A program made the translations under genes and the position numbers. A DNA stretch of 64,000 bases, taken from NCBI GenBank assembly GCA_963971405.1, contig OZ020493.1:1-64000 (forward strand). Direction: 5' to 3'. This DNA is from Psococerastis gibbosa. Lineage: Eukaryota; Arthropoda; Insecta; Psocodea; Psocidae. Positions 19,472 to 31,640 of this stretch are shown here, in pieces. Numbering within the stretch: the first letter of the stretch is position 1; every line of letters begins with the position of its first letter. Under the pieces are notes generated by a model, which worked only from the letters and a program-made list of their open reading frames with translations, was not told where the DNA came from and did no database searches.

Positions 19472-19680
19472 ATAAATATTGACTATTCTATTACTAAGCC
19501 AACCTAGCGCGGAGATAGGGCTATAAAGCCCTCTCTTACACTCAACTAGGAAAGCCCGGGACCGCCTGCCTTACATGCCCTCTGAAGGATGGCCAGGAAA
19601 TGTAGCAAGTGTAGGGCTCGAACCAACAACCTTCCGGGTGAAAGTCAGAGCCTGTACCACTACTCTACATGTCCTGACTT
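19472..19680 (-). repeat. tRNA-derived SINE-like repeat, minus copy
   Basis: Reverse complement of the repeat at 18931-19146, with the same B-box region and the same tail. The two copies lie tail to tail about 325 bp apart and could fold into a long imperfect hairpin in a read-through transcript. Confidence 0.7.
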
Positions 19681-19844
19681 GAAGTTGATGATCAAGTTAA
19701 GATAAGATAATTATTTATTTCCTTCAATACAATACATTATACAAAGATTTTCCAAAAGTGGGAAAAGATTTTGTTTTGTAGATACTTGAATTTAGTAAGT
19801 TTTAATATTTTTTGGGGATTTAGAAACTTTTATTGTAAAATAAA

Positions 19845-20728
19845 GAACCGGCCCGAGTTTACTCGAACATGCTTTCCAATTTATGAATTAGTAGGGAGAC
19901 AAAATGATTAATTTCATGGTAAATAATTTTCCTATGGTTAAATTTCGGATATCACGGGGGGGGGGGGGTCGTTCACCTGACGTCACTGGAGGTGACGTAA
20001 ATTCTAGATAGGACAGACCAACACATTACCACACAGCAATACTGGCAGGGCACGCAATGCACTTCAGCGGGAATTCGCTTTCATTTTTTCAAAAAAAATT
20101 TTTTTGCACAAAACCAAATAGTTTTTTGGGAAAGCAAACTGTCCGGTTTCGTTACTCAATTTAACACCTAAAACATGCCTGAAGGTAGAAATCATCGATA
20201 GAAAGGTTTCGCAGAAAAATTATTTTTTAGTCATTTTTAATTAAAATTAAGTTATTTTTATTTTTTTACCCCCAGAAGCAAAGTATCGAGGGATAAGCGA
20301 CCCCCCGCATTTTATCAACATTAATAACGACTAGAATATATGTGAATTTAAATGAAATCGTTTGAGCCGTTTTTGAGAAATAATTTTTTTAGACGTTTTT
20401 TTTGGAGTTTTTTGAAAATAAAGCCCCCAAATTGAGTTAGCCCAAAATAAAAAAAAATAGTCCCGAGGTATGATTTTTGTTAACCTACATGTCCAATTTC
20501 ACACAAATCCACTGAGTAGTTTGCCCGGAAATCGATGAACAGACAGAGAGACAGACAGACAGACAGACATACATACAGACAGACAGACAGAGCGACAGAC
20601 AGACATTTCGTAAAAACCACTTTTTTGGGTTCCTGGGACCTCAAAACGTGTAAATCCGTTGAAATCTCGGAATCGAAAATTTCGACCATCACAAAGCTTT
20701 CCTTATGCTACGTATAAATTGGAAAGCA
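19845..20728 (+). mobile_element. FB repeat family, copy 1, with GACA microsatellite
   Basis: The body lies between TGCTTTCCAATTTAT (19870) and its complement ATAAATTGGAAAGCA (20714-20728). A conserved GAACCGG...CTCGAACA extension lies outside the left repeat. Inside are ACCCCCAGAAGCAAA, TTTTTTGGAGTTTTTTGAAAA and a GACA microsatellite (about 20537-20606), then ACCACTTTTTTGGGTTCCTG. No coding capacity is seen. Other copies are at 26224, 33376 and 40185. Confidence 0.75.
20540..20606. repeat. GACA microsatellite
   Basis: ACAGACAGAC tracts interrupted by ATAC and AGCG. They give long but spurious reading frames on both strands. Confidence 0.9.
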
Positions 20729-21391
20729 ATATTGACTTTTTCTATTTGTTCTATTACTACGTCAGTATTGTACCTGAAAATTACGATTTCTGGTCATGGA
20801 TCAACAATAAAACAAAGTGGAAAATTTTAAAATATTCAAAACCATATTTTCGTTTGCATCGTAATTTTAAAAACGATTTAACGATTTCTCATGAGGGGGG
20901 GGGTGTATGCTTCACCTACACAATATACATAATATAATTTTGCGATGGATCTTCCCTTGCCAACCGCGAGGCCCAGCTATTTTCGATATTTGTAATTCAA
21001 TATTTATTTATTAAATTAACTCATTGTCAAGCTATAATTTGACTCCTAACCATTTCCATAGTTGCCAATAGTAGACATAAACAGTCACTGAAATGCATAA
21101 CAGCTAGTGCCGGTCTGATCTCTGTCAAGACATAATATAACAAAATTATAATGAATATAGCCTGCTATAAAATAATATAATATAATGAACGAGCCTAACT
21201 ACACGTACCTGCAATATGTCTAAACAAAACAAACCCGTCACCACCAATGACAAGTAATAACAACACAATCCCAAGCGCCAGCAGAAGCTCTAGCGCTCAT
21301 CCTTCACTCAACAACCACACAGACAAACTGCACTGCCGCGACGCCGATTAGGGGCCCGAATACCCAACCTCAACCTAGCTGAAACTCGGCC

Positions 21392-21915
21392 CAGGGGCGG
21401 ATTAGGCTTTATGCTGGTATAGGCGCAGACCTTGTCGCGAACATTAATTATTGTATGTACTAATGTACATCAGTGGGGGGGGGGGGGGGGTTCACTAATA
21501 CAACCACTATTTTCTATCTAAAAAATCTAAAAAAATATTTATAATCAATAATGTTTTTTTTCTTGCTCTGACTTCAGGTCTGCTTCTTTAATAGACAGCA
21601 CTCCTAAATCCTGTAATCGTTCCTGTTCGCTGGAATTCCTTATGATGTATTTAATGTTTAACCTCAGTTGCCTATTGGTAAATTCCCCACTGATTAGGCA
21701 CGTTATCGCAAGTGCTAGTGTTACAGGTGATACAGGGATGAAGGGCGGGGGGGGGGGGGGTGAGAGGGTCCGGACCCCTTAAAATAAATTAACTTACACT
21801 AGATAACAATGAGTTTACAGTGGGAATTAAAAATAATTATGTTTTTTAATGATATAATCCACTGAAACTGCCCGCTGACCCCCCCCCCCTAAATTGGAGG
21901 CAAAATCCGCCCTTG
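21392..21915. mobile_element. Possible MITE with CAGGGGCGGATT / AATCCGCCCTTG-like ends
   Basis: The ends CAGGGGCGGATTAGG and AAAATCCGCCCTTG are partial inverted repeats and both adjoin poly-G or poly-C runs. No matching target duplication was found, so the ends may belong to different insertions. Confidence 0.35.
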
Positions 21916-22846
21916 ACAGGGATGCACCCTGTGGCAGTCACAGAGGGGGGGGGGGGGGGGTGCACAGGGATCATCATGACCCTCCCCAAAATTTTAAAAA
22001 GGCGGCAAAATGCTAACTAAATTTTTTTTTTTTATTGTTATACATCAGTAAATGGTTTCGTTTCGGAAAAACTAAATCAGCTACTTAAATCAAATACCGT
22101 ATTGTTTTTATTTTCAGTTTGTACCTCAGGCGGCATTTTGAGAGATGACCCTCCCCAGATCACAGATGGATTACATATTTATGATTTTCGCAAATCATAG
22201 TAGGCCTACTCCTAATAATAAAAAAATGTGAGATTTTGGGATGGTCAAAATTCATACCGAAACAATTGCGATCATGCCCAAAAAATCAATGAGCCAAGAA
22301 AGTACGCCTACGAAATATTTACATGTTTTTCTTATGCCGTTATAGACTAGACTCGTATCTGTACTTGGTTAAGTCATGCTTTCGCTTTTTTTTTTCTTTT
22401 TTTAAATATTTTTTTAATGGCGTTTGAAAGTTGTATCTTGCTTTTACGCCCGCAGCGTGTGGTTTTCCCTAGTAATATTTAGGTCATTAGACCCGAGGAA
22501 GAAATAAACTTTAAGACTGCAGCCGTTTTGTTTTCATTGTCGCTCAGAAGATCTGCGAGTGATATTTAGAATAGAATAGAATAGAAAAACCGTATATTTC
22601 TCAACAAAATGAACATGTGAACGGGGTCGCCATGTGCGGTGTTGGGCAAGGAGGTGACAGTTAAGCAGTATGTGCTTGACTGTGACCTTTTCCCGCAACT
22701 GCACAGCGATGAGGGGGCGCCTGCCATTAAGTGACCATGGGTAAGCCTTGTGTGGCCAATTCTGAGCCGAGCCATAACCACTTCTTCCCTTCTATGTACT
22801 CGGCAAGATGTCGTCCAGTCCCCAAGTGTCGTCTTAACTCTCATAA

Positions 22847-23236
22847 GGCGCGGTTTCCACCGACCTGCTAGTGCTAAATACAAATACGGTGACGTGGTAA
22901 CAGACTTTCAAGACTAAGGCGGGGTTTCCACCGACCTCGCATTGCAGAATGCAAATGACATTGACGGAAATGTATGTTTTCCTCTGTGCCATAGTTAAAA
23001 TTGATCAATGATCATACAGTAAAATCACAAACAAACTAAAATTAAAAAATGGCGTCATGGGATATGTTAAGTACAAAGATTTTAATAGATTTCTATAAAA
23101 AGAAAAATTCTAATTTCCGTCAATGTCATTTGCATTCTTCAATGCTAAGCCGGTGGAAACCCGCCTAAGTCTTGAATGTTTGCTACCACGTCACCGTTTT
23201 TGTATTTAGCCCTAGCCGGTCGGTGGAATCGGCGCC
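22847..23236. mobile_element. PIF/Harbinger-like MITE, outer element
   Basis: Inverted ends GGCGCGGTTTCCACCGACC and GGTCGGTGGAATCGGCGCC are flanked by the 3-bp duplication TAA (22844-22846 and 23237-23239), as for PIF/Harbinger transposons. Its centre is occupied by a second element with similar ends. Confidence 0.8.
22918..23165. mobile_element. PIF/Harbinger-like MITE, inner element (248 bp)
   Basis: Ends GGCGGGGTTTCCACCGACC and GCCGGTGGAAACCCGCC continue into longer inverted arms that include AATGCAAATGACATTGACGG and its complement. TAA is duplicated at 22915-22917 and 23166-23168. It lies at the centre of the outer element. Confidence 0.85.
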
Positions 23237-23309
23237 TAAGCTTATTGTTGATGTTGTCCGGAGCAAGCCATGCATGAGAGTTGCCATGGGCATTTGATCT
23301 CGCTGTATG

Positions 23310-23566
23310 CATATGAGGAGCTTGGTTACAAACGTGGCCAACTCCATTTTTTGACAAAATGGGGTTTTGATCCGACCTTGCAGAAAATTTTAATGTCCAC
23401 CTGCACGTTGTAAAATAAAGTGACAAAAGCAGCCAGATTGCGCACAGAAGTGCTGAGAAGTCTACGGTTAGCTATAAACTTAATGCAATTTTCAACAGAA
23501 AATCCACTCTCCTGAAAAATTCAACAACTTGGAGTTGGCCATGTTTGGAAACAGCCTCCTCATATG
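23310..23566. mobile_element. Inverted-repeat element with CATATGAGGAG ends (257 bp)
   Basis: CATATGAGGAGCTTGG...GTGGCCAACTCCA on the left matches the complement of TGGAGTTGGCCATG...AGCCTCCTCATATG on the right. Superfamily unknown; no clear target duplication beyond a possible TATG. Confidence 0.7.
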
Positions 23567-24639
23567 TTTTTAGGTCCTCAGGTGTGAGAAGAGGGAAAGG
23601 GGCCGAGATCAAGCTGCACGCAGCTTGTGCAGCCTCATTTCCTGTTATGCCACAATGACTTGGGACCCAGATTAAATGTACAATTTGAAAAGTTTCGTGT
23701 AATATATGGATAATTAAACTTGGGAGATTTTGGTCTAAATTAGAATTTGATAGTGTATTTACCGAGCTGTAACTGTCAGAGAAAATTGCAGAAAATTTTA
23801 TATTTTGTTCTTTAAGGAATAATAAACATCGGTATATGGTGTATAATTCAGGGCTATAGACAGTATATTGTGCAATGGAAAATTATAATGGGTATTACTA
23901 TACGGGAGTGTTTCGGATATAAATGCTGCCCCTGACCGTTGTGAGGTTTTGCTACCATCTGTGTAGAAATTAATCCAGTTGCGATATCGTTTTTTAATTT
24001 TTTCAAAATTGTACTGGTAAACAGAGGCCGGATTGTTGATTTTGGTAAAAGAAGTAAGGCGTTGTTAACAATAGGCTTGTGTATGTGTATTAGCCAGGGT
24101 GGCAAGTTTCTATAAGTTGGTTGCTGGGGTTTTTGTTGCATGTGTGCGAAGTTAGTGGCCAAAGTTAGTCGGACATATAATGGTTTGGATGATCGTGGTC
24201 AACTGGATTAAGTGTGGACATAAGCATTAGAGGTTGCTTGAGAATAGGAGACATGGGCTGGTTTGGCCAGTGTAGAGAAAAAGTAGCTGAACATTAAACC
24301 TTTTAAGCGGGTTCGGCGGTTTTCTAAAGGCTGCTCATTTAGCTCCACGCACAGACTGTTGACTGGTGAAGAACGAAAGGCACCGGAGGCTATTCATAGG
24401 CCCTCATTATGTATTGGGTCTAACATTTTATAAGTTCATGCTAGCTGAGCCATAAATTTGGTAGCCATAATCTCAACGCTTTCCATCAAAAGTATTTGGA
24501 GTGCATTATTAACATTTCCAGGCATTTGGGGTAAAAGGTCTAAACTGGATTGGAATTGTGGCCAGTTTGCTCGCCTTATGGCCCATCCCGGAGTCGGACT
24601 ATTAGGAGGGGCGAATGGTAAGTAGTGCTGAGTGCAGTA

Positions 24640-25268
24640 TTATAGGCCAATGTTTGATCTGACATCATGGTCACCTTTGCAGGCATTGCACTTAAGTGGG
24701 GCAGAACACGTCTTTTCAACGTGGCTTACCCCATCATGTATTACAGAGCATCTTGGGCAGACAAGCTGCCGAGTGCAACGCATCTGCGTGTGTCCGTATT
24801 GGATGCATTTAAAGCAACGTAGAGGAGGAGGAAAGTATGGTTTAACTGGGGTCCGAAGAAACCCAATTGGGATATAATCAGGAATTTTATTGTCCTGGAA
24901 AGTTAACAAGAAAGCGGGAGGGCGATTTGTTTCTTCTACTTTTGTTAATCTCTGCACATCAGTAACTTTATAACTGGCCAGTTCTGCTTGTAGTTCAGCT
25001 TCCGCGAGTGCTGCAAATTCCCACCCCCTAATTACTCCCCGTTCTAGGTTTAGGAATTTGTGCATTGCAACTTCGACTTTGAGCCATCCAATGTCAGAAA
25101 GACATTAAGCAAAAGTTTTGCCTGTTCTTCAGTAGCTCTAATGAGGAGGGTTCCTGCATGTTGCAGTTTAATAGAAATTAACGTTCCGTTTACATTCGAG
25201 CGTAGCACTTTATCTATGAGAAAGGGAGAAAAAGACGCCATCGTTTTCTTAGGGTCTCCATGCCTCAC
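24640..25268 (-). pseudogene. LINE ORF1 remnant with zinc knuckles
   Basis: Two overlapping frames (25268-25050 and 25065-24640) are parts of one former ORF1 separated by a frameshift. The second part shows nucleic-acid-binding zinc knuckles: CFKCIQYGHTQMRC, CPRCSVIHDGVSHVEKTC and CNACKGDHD. The same three-knuckle layout is found in the intact ORF1 at 48414-49829. Confidence 0.85.
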
Positions 25269-25872
25269 ATCGACGTATATACAATCCGAGTAGAATTCAT
25301 ATTCTGAGAGAAGTTAGGAGAGTGTAATGGGTAGCAGATCTCCCCCTACCCCTAGGTGCAGGAGTTAACCAACATGGGGCCGCGGGGGTGGATAAATGCA
25401 AATGTACAATTCCAACAATGAACAGGCGATAAAGAGTGGTTACAACTCCGCTCTCGAATACTGTCGTCACGAGGCGCAACAAGGGCACAAGTGAATGAGC
25501 GCTTGAGCAGGGCCGCGCAGGATTCAACAATAACCAAGATTTAATCAGACAAAATCAAACAGTAAAAGATAACTTTTTTAAAGTAATAGACTGTAACGAA
25601 AGTTTGAAAGTAAATTTAGAACGAACTCACCAAACTCTAATGAGCAATTAAGATGTGGATTCTAGGAAAAAAACGCAGTTTTAAGGTGAAAGAAAAAAAA
25701 ACACGTGAGCGCAAAACCAGTGACTATACACATTCGGTAGCGACCGGATGTTCGCCTATTTCCTTGCGTCAATGGCAAGCTTGCCTCAACCTGTCCATTA
25801 TCGCTTGTAGCCGGTGTAGGTTGACATCGAGAACATATACGTTTGCCAATGGCCAAAAGCTCGTACGGAAAC

Positions 25873-26114
25873 CAGGCACGTAGCCAGGGAGGGGGCTTTG
25901 GGGGCTGAAGCCCCTCCCGAAATGTAAAAAAAGGGGGGGAAATCATTTTTTTTAGTTTATTTATATTTGTTCTCGCTCGATCCAGTGTATATACAGTAGA
26001 TTCGATAGTGCAAGATACTTCCGCAGATTACGGAAGACTTGATCCGCCGTTTTACTGGGGGTATTCCATACCCCCCAGCCCCTCTCCCGAAATGAAATCC
26101 TGGCTACGTGCTTG
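25873..26114. mobile_element. hAT-type MITE (242 bp)
   Basis: The ends CAGGCACGTAGCCAGG and CCTGGCTACGTGCTTG are inverted repeats. The flanks ACGGAAAC and ACGAAAAC match at 7 of 8 bases. Confidence 0.82.
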
Positions 26115-26223
26115 ACGAAAACAATATACAAATATTGTCCGAACCGAAACCCATGGGGTCGCTGACATGGACATGGGACCTATAACTGGGTCCATGAAAA
26201 TCCTTAAAAAAAAAATACAAAAT

Positions 26224-27071
26224 AACCGGTCCGAGTTCACTCGAACATGCTTTCCAATTTATCAAAATTATTCGATAGAGAAAATTAGTAATTTTATGGC
26301 AAATATTTTTCCTATGGTTAAATTTCCGATATCTCGGGGGGGGGGGGGGGGGGTTGTCCACCTGACGTCACTGGAAGTGAGGTAAATTCTCGATAGGTCA
26401 AACAAACACATTAATTACCACACAGCAATAATGGCAGGGCATGCAATGCATTTGAGCGCGAATTTTCTATCATTTTTTTCAAAAAATAATTTTTTGGGCA
26501 AAACCAAATATTTTTTTTGGGAAAGCAACCTATCCGGTTTCGTTACTCAATTTAACACCTAAAACATGCTTGAAGGTAGAAATCATCGATAGAAAGGTTT
26601 CGCATTTTTTAGTCATTTTTTCATTAAAATTTAGTTATTTTTATTTTTTTACCCCCAGAAGCAAACTATCAAGGGGCAAGCGACCCCCCGCATTTTGTCA
26701 ACATTAATAACGACTACAATCTACGAGAATTTAAAAGAAATCGTTGGAGCCGTTTTTGAGGAATAATTTTTTTAGACGTTTTTTTGGAGTTTTTTGAAAA
26801 TGAAACCCCCCAAATTGAGTTAGCCCAAAAAAAAAAAATGGTCCCGAGGTATGATTTTTGTGAACCTACATGCCAAATTTCAATTTCAAATCCACTGAGT
26901 AGTTTGCCCGGAAATCGACGAACAGACAGACAGACCGACAGACAGACATTTTGTAAAAACCACTTTTTTGGGTTCCTGGGACCTCAAAACGTGTAAATCC
27001 GTTGAAATCTCGGAATCGAAAATTTCGACCATCACAAAGCTTTCCTTATACTACGTATAAATTGGAAAGCA
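26224..27071 (+). mobile_element. FB repeat family, copy 2
   Basis: Same layout as 19845-20728: AACCGGTCCGAG extension, TGCTTTCCAATTTAT (26248), a poly-G run, CACCTGACGTCACTGGA, a short GACA stretch (26927-26949) and ATAAATTGGAAAGCA at the right end. No coding capacity. Confidence 0.75.
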
Positions 27072-27841
27072 ATTACAATAATGCCGTTATATCTATTCAC
27101 TCTGTCCATTCAGTTCAGTCTGTAACTATGACGTAACTTGTGAATTTATTTAATTACCTGTAATTTTACAATACTAGTCTCCATCCATACTAAGTACTAG
27201 GTGCTAATTGTAAAACATGCATAACTTATGTATTTTTCTTAATTAAATGTATATATGTATTTACTTACTTACATAATTACTTAGTTGAACGGGCATAAGC
27301 CCACCGGCCAGCTGAGGAGCCGACCCTGTTAGTCCAGTGCAGGTGTCAAGATTGCCGAATATATTATCCGGACTACACGGGTTCGAGTCAACGGATTCAA
27401 CGAATTATTATCATTAAATACGTAAAGATCGCAACCCTTGACTTTCATCAGAAAATTGCATCTTCGCTTATTTTACGAAAAGGAGGCGTAGTTAACGTTA
27501 AAAGGAATGTAAGCCAATAAGGGGCAACAACACCCAAGGGTCTAGACGCCTTGACGAATCGGGCAAGCGCAGTTGCGAATTATCATGCGCGGTAGGAACT
27601 TGGTCGTAACACAGAAGCCTGACCTACCTCTTATGAGTAATTTTCAATGGTGTCATATGGGACTGGCCCGCCGGACACCCGGGCATTTGAATTTTCAATG
27701 AAAAAAATACACCTACAAAATGGCTACTTTTATTTGGCCAAGGGAGGATACACAGCCAGGGTTTCTTTCAGGTAAAATTTTCGGGGGGGGGGGGGGGCCG
27801 GGGTGTGTAAGGAGTCGGGGTCAACTTTGGGAGGGGGGGAG

Positions 27842-28136
27842 CAGTGGCTTAAATAACTTCTGCTGCGCTCCCCCCCCCCCCCCCCAACCGCAAGACCTTT
27901 GGTGCGCCCTACCTTGTCTCATTATTATTTCATTGTTTTTATGAGTAATAGTCAATAGTGGTATAATAGTCAACATAAATTTAAAAAATTTAAAATAAAT
28001 GAAATTGAATTTTTCTCTATTAATTACGTAGATTTCTAAATTATTTTATTATTTTTGGGAGCCGGAGAGCGCACCCCAGCAATAATGCCCCCCCTACCGC
28101 ACTGCTGTGGTTGCGGGGGTATTATTTACGCCACTA
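27842..28136. mobile_element. hAT-type MITE with CAGTGGC.TAAATAA ends (295 bp)
   Basis: CAGTGGCTTAAATAAC on the left and TATTATTTACGCCACTA on the right are inverted repeats. It is the solo relative of the element at 33614-35341; both contain CAAGACCTTTGGTGCGCCCT. The flanks are poly-G, so the target duplication cannot be judged. Confidence 0.7.
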
Positions 28137-28360
28137 GGGGGAGGATTAGCTTTTTTCAGCATTATATTATCCTTAGTTGGAAACAGGTTTTAGGAATAAA
28201 GAGTGAAGTTTACGTTTTAAGGTCGAAATATGAAACAATTAACAATTATGTGCAAATGCGGTTTTGCTTTTCGATTGTTCGAATTGTCGCTCCAAATTAT
28301 GCCGCCAAATTTATAAGCTTTTTTATTTTCTTCATTTTAAAAAAATACTTATGTATTTGA

Positions 28361-28620
28361 CAGCCGGCCGCCTTACCATGTTGAATCCAGCGGACCAGTG
28401 CAGGTTCAAAGCTGCAGATAACTTGGTCGTGTACACAGTGCCGGTAAGGAAACATGGTAGGAATTGTCCTGGTCACCTCCGAGCTAATCATGTGACTTCA
28501 CTGTGTTTCCCAAGTGGTTCAGAATCCACTATAATCAGGAGGTCCACTGTCCTATGGCCTATGGGCTGGCGTAGGAGAGTCAAGTCGGGGTCACTCTATG
28601 GGCCCAAAAATGAGGCCTAA
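28361..28620 (+). repeat. Dispersed repeat DR2, plus copy
   Basis: Contains CCGCCTTACCATGTTGAATCC, TGGTCACCTCCGA, CAAGTGGTTC.GAATCCACTA and TAATCAGGAGGTCCAC. The same blocks occur at 54945-55305 and, inverted, at 31487-31640. A GAGTCCCGGTC segment in the fullest copy resembles a Pol III B box, so a SINE origin is possible. Confidence 0.65.
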
Positions 28621-29019
28621 GTCGTCATTAACACGACCAACACTGCTACTACTACTATCATGTTTGACATGTAATAATTTTAGAACATTGGCTATTGAAG
28701 GTTTTAGTATTTGTTTATATTTATATATTTATTATAGTTATTATTAAATTTTGGGCCTACACAACCATAAATTAATGTTACTTAATTTCACAATGCTCGA
28801 GTTAACTCAATCACCTTACGTTGAAGACCGGTATCAATCGTTTGAGCGTGATGTACACTGTACAGGTGCGGTGGTGCGTAGACCACCCCAGAAAAAGGTA
28901 ACTCTGGTTCGCATCAAATCACGTTTCCATCAATTTTCTCTGTCTTCCATTCTGCAATGGTCTAACCATTTTCTCCACTGTTTTTGCCACTGCCCTATAC
29001 ACCACAGCGTGTATCTATA

Positions 29020-29208
29020 CAAGGCCGTAGCTAGGATTTTTTGCATGGGGGAGGGGGGGGGGTTCAGAAATTTCATTGGATATTACATAGTAGTTTTATT
29101 TTTCCTCTAAAAATCTATCTATCTTCCATCAAGTATCAAGCCATTTCATTTCGGTTGGGGGGGGGGGGGGGTGTTGAACCCCATGAACCCCCCTTGGTTA
29201 CGGCCTTG
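29020..29208. mobile_element. hAT-type MITE with CAAGGCCGTAGC ends (189 bp)
   Basis: The ends CAAGGCCGTAGCTAGG and CTTGGTTACGGCCTTG are imperfect inverted repeats, each next to a poly-G run. TATCTATA is duplicated perfectly (29012-29019 and 29209-29216). Same family as 33006-33157. Confidence 0.9.
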
Positions 29209-29686
29209 TATCTATATGATCTAGACAAGCTACCGCACGGTTCAAAAAGAGAATAAAACTGCACATAAAGACATCCCTGTTATTATTTTATCTCGCCATT
29301 AAGCCGCAGCTGCATGTAGTGTCATTATTTTAATGGTTTGAGGGAGTGCTGGCCTTCTGACTCGTCATATCACGCTGGAACAGTTTTTACTGCTTTGTTG
29401 GTCTGTAGCATGCATGTCTACGATACGAATAACCTTTAATAGGTCTCAGAAATATATAATGAAGGTTCAACAAGTCAACAACCACCTGGAGGAGCAGGAG
29501 AGAAATGCGTCGCGTCGGTTCCTTAGAAACTGGTTTCATTACTCCTGCCACTGTATTCCTTTTGCTTTCCTATTTATACGTAGTATAAGGAAATTACATT
29601 TAATATAATTACAGGATATTTCGGCATTTTTATTTTTGAATGTTTAATTAGTTTAATGTTGTTTGTTTTCCAGCGCCTGCTTTCAG

Positions 29687-29765
29687 CATTTCTGCTTCAA
29701 GCAACCCTGTCAGCCTGGCGGGGGGAGTGAGTCTGTATATTAACTTGAGGCACCCTACGGCAAAC
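29687..29765 (-). repeat. DR2 tail fragment
   Basis: CTTTCAGCATTTCTGCTT, AAGCAACCCTGTCAGCCTGG and TTAACTTGAGGCACCCTA are the complement of the right end of the repeat at 54945-55305. Confidence 0.65.
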
Positions 29766-30069
29766 AGTCAAAATTGACAGACAGTTAAAAATGACAGACA
29801 GTCAAAATTGAGCTCCTGCTTTTTTTTAGCTCAGCCACTGAATCAGAAATAAATTTTATCTCATATTTGTTCTGTAAGTCTAGACACACATGAATCAGAC
29901 AGTGCCCAGGTTTTGACTTCGGGGGGGGGGGGGTCCAAGGTAATAAATTTATTTAATGAAAGTCCATTAAATCCAGTGTTCAAACTCAAATAAATTTATT
30001 ACAATTCTTCAAACAATACAAATTTACATTAAAAAAATTATTTGGGGTGGGGGGTGTCCGGCCCCTTGG

Positions 30070-31461
30070 CAGTGGCGGCGCTACGGGGGTGCCCGGGGGG
30101 CCTGCCCCCCCCCCAACAGTTTCTCCGGCCCCCCTGGCCCCCCCCACTTTTGCGATATTTGACATTTTGTTAAATTGAAAAATTAGTATAATTCAAAAAC
30201 GTCCGACACAACTGGTAACAATTTACTTACTTCCATTACGGTATGCCTACTCCCCATTGGCGTGCATAGGGGGTCCTGGGGGAAAGCTCCTCCCAGGGGC
30301 ACCCGTAAAACCCCCCAGAATTTCTGGTGACAAAGACATTATGGGGGCGAAAGGCATAGTATCCACAATAACGAAAGGGAAATTAATTGGTATGCTTATT
30401 TCAAATGAAATGTATCACAAAAAAACCAACATGTTGACTAATTACTTTCACAAGAATAAATTACCTACTCAAAATGCTTAAAGTCCCAATACTTCAGACC
30501 TATTTTTTCAAACTTTTTCTCCGGGGGAGACCCCGAGGCGCCCCTGAGTGGCATGTTTATTCGTCGGTAAAATCGCAACTGTAGGTACTGCTTGCAAAAT
30601 CCGTAAACCCTTAATTAATTAGGGCCCATTTAACAATTTTTTCTCCGGGGAAACCCCCTGGGCCCCCTTGCTCCTGAGTATAATATTCCTAAAACTTCAC
30701 TAATTTGGGCCTATTCATCAGTTTTTTTTTCTCCGGGGGAGACCCCGAGGCCCCCTGAGTTCAATGAACATTAAAAAAAAGAATTGTCCAAATTGGTCCA
30801 AGCGTTGTTGAGTTATGCGCTTACCAACACATTTTTCTATTCATTTTTATATTATAAATTAGTGGGAGTTTGCGGATGTTATACCCTGGGGAAGGGAGGC
30901 CCTAGGGGTCTCCCACGGAGAAAAAAACTGATAAATAGGCCCAAATTATAAGATACTGTATATATTATTTATCAAATTTTTTTCCCCCGGGGGAAACCTC
31001 CAGGCCCACCTTTCTCTGCGCCTGGTACCACCATTCAGAACTGGTTCAGCAATTTGGCCTTCCTGCATTATAGAGAATGAGACGACTAGGTTGCTGAGCT
31101 TGTCAGAACTTGTAAAAAAAATCAGGAAATTAAAAACAATTTTGTTTTAATTTTTAAAATATCGAAAAAAGTTAACTTTTTAATTTTTTGTTTTACTGAA
31201 CTTGAATAGTTTAGTGTATAATGTATCTTATATACATTAAAGAAATAAAATTTAAATAATAATAAAGTCATATAATTTGCTAGGCAGACTTCAGAAGTGA
31301 ATGAGTAATATTAATCAAAGTCTTGGAGTCCTAAAGCCCCCCCCCCCCAGAAATTTTTGGAAATTACGCCAATCCTACTCCCAATGAAATAAGTTTTGTT
31401 TTTTCATTGGCCCCCAGATAGAAGTCATGCCCCCCCCCCCCATGGCCTAGCGCCGCCACTG
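30070..31461. mobile_element. hAT-type element (1,392 bp) with nested repeats
   Basis: The ends CAGTGGCGGCGCTACGG and CCTAGCGCCGCCACTG are inverted repeats, and CCCCTTGG is duplicated perfectly (30062-30069 and 31462-31469). The interior is a patchwork of other repeats, including the GACAAAGACATTATGG family also at 34.5 and 34.8 kb and several C-rich GGGGGAGACCCC modules. No transposase frame. Confidence 0.9.
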
Positions 31462-31486
31462 CCCCTTGGACCACCCTCCTGGCCAC

Positions 31487-31640
31487 GGCCATGGGCAGAC
31501 TCGTTTGCCTTGGGGAACTGTTGACTCACAGGATGGACCTCCTGATTATAGTGGGTTCCGAACCACTAAGGGAACATAGTAAAGTAACACGAATAATTCG
31601 GAGGTGACCAGGACTCGACACCTCAGCACGTTACCATGAA
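31487..31640 (-). repeat. Dispersed repeat DR2, minus copy
   Basis: Complement of the central part of 28361-28620, including GTGGACCTCCTGATTATAGTGG-like sequence with small changes and CGGAGGTGACCAGGA. Confidence 0.65.

Larger units (their letters stand above)
22566..25268 (-). pseudogene. Decayed LINE retrotransposon (ORF1 part, RNase H, C-terminus)
   Basis: Read on the minus strand, an ORF1 remnant comes first (25268-24640, shifted frames), then the end of the reverse transcriptase, RNase H (FYTDGSKTS near 23960, later SHCGITGNEAAQAA near 23640), and finally a C-terminal block containing RLRIGHTRLTHGHLMAG (near 22720). That last block is almost identical to the one in the intact LINE at 44701-48414, so both belong to related I-type LINEs. 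Endonuclease and reverse-transcriptase palm are missing. The 3' end is a TAGAA repeat (22567-22586). Three inverted-repeat elements have inserted into it. Confidence 0.85.

Noticed and set aside
27270..27420. tRNA or SINE with GGGTTCGAGTC
   Set aside because: Only a B-box-like element is present; no A box at proper distance and no second copy found in the window.
28751..29110. 119-codon frame on the plus strand
   Set aside because: Its second half runs into the MITE at 29020-29208 and its first half shows no motif.
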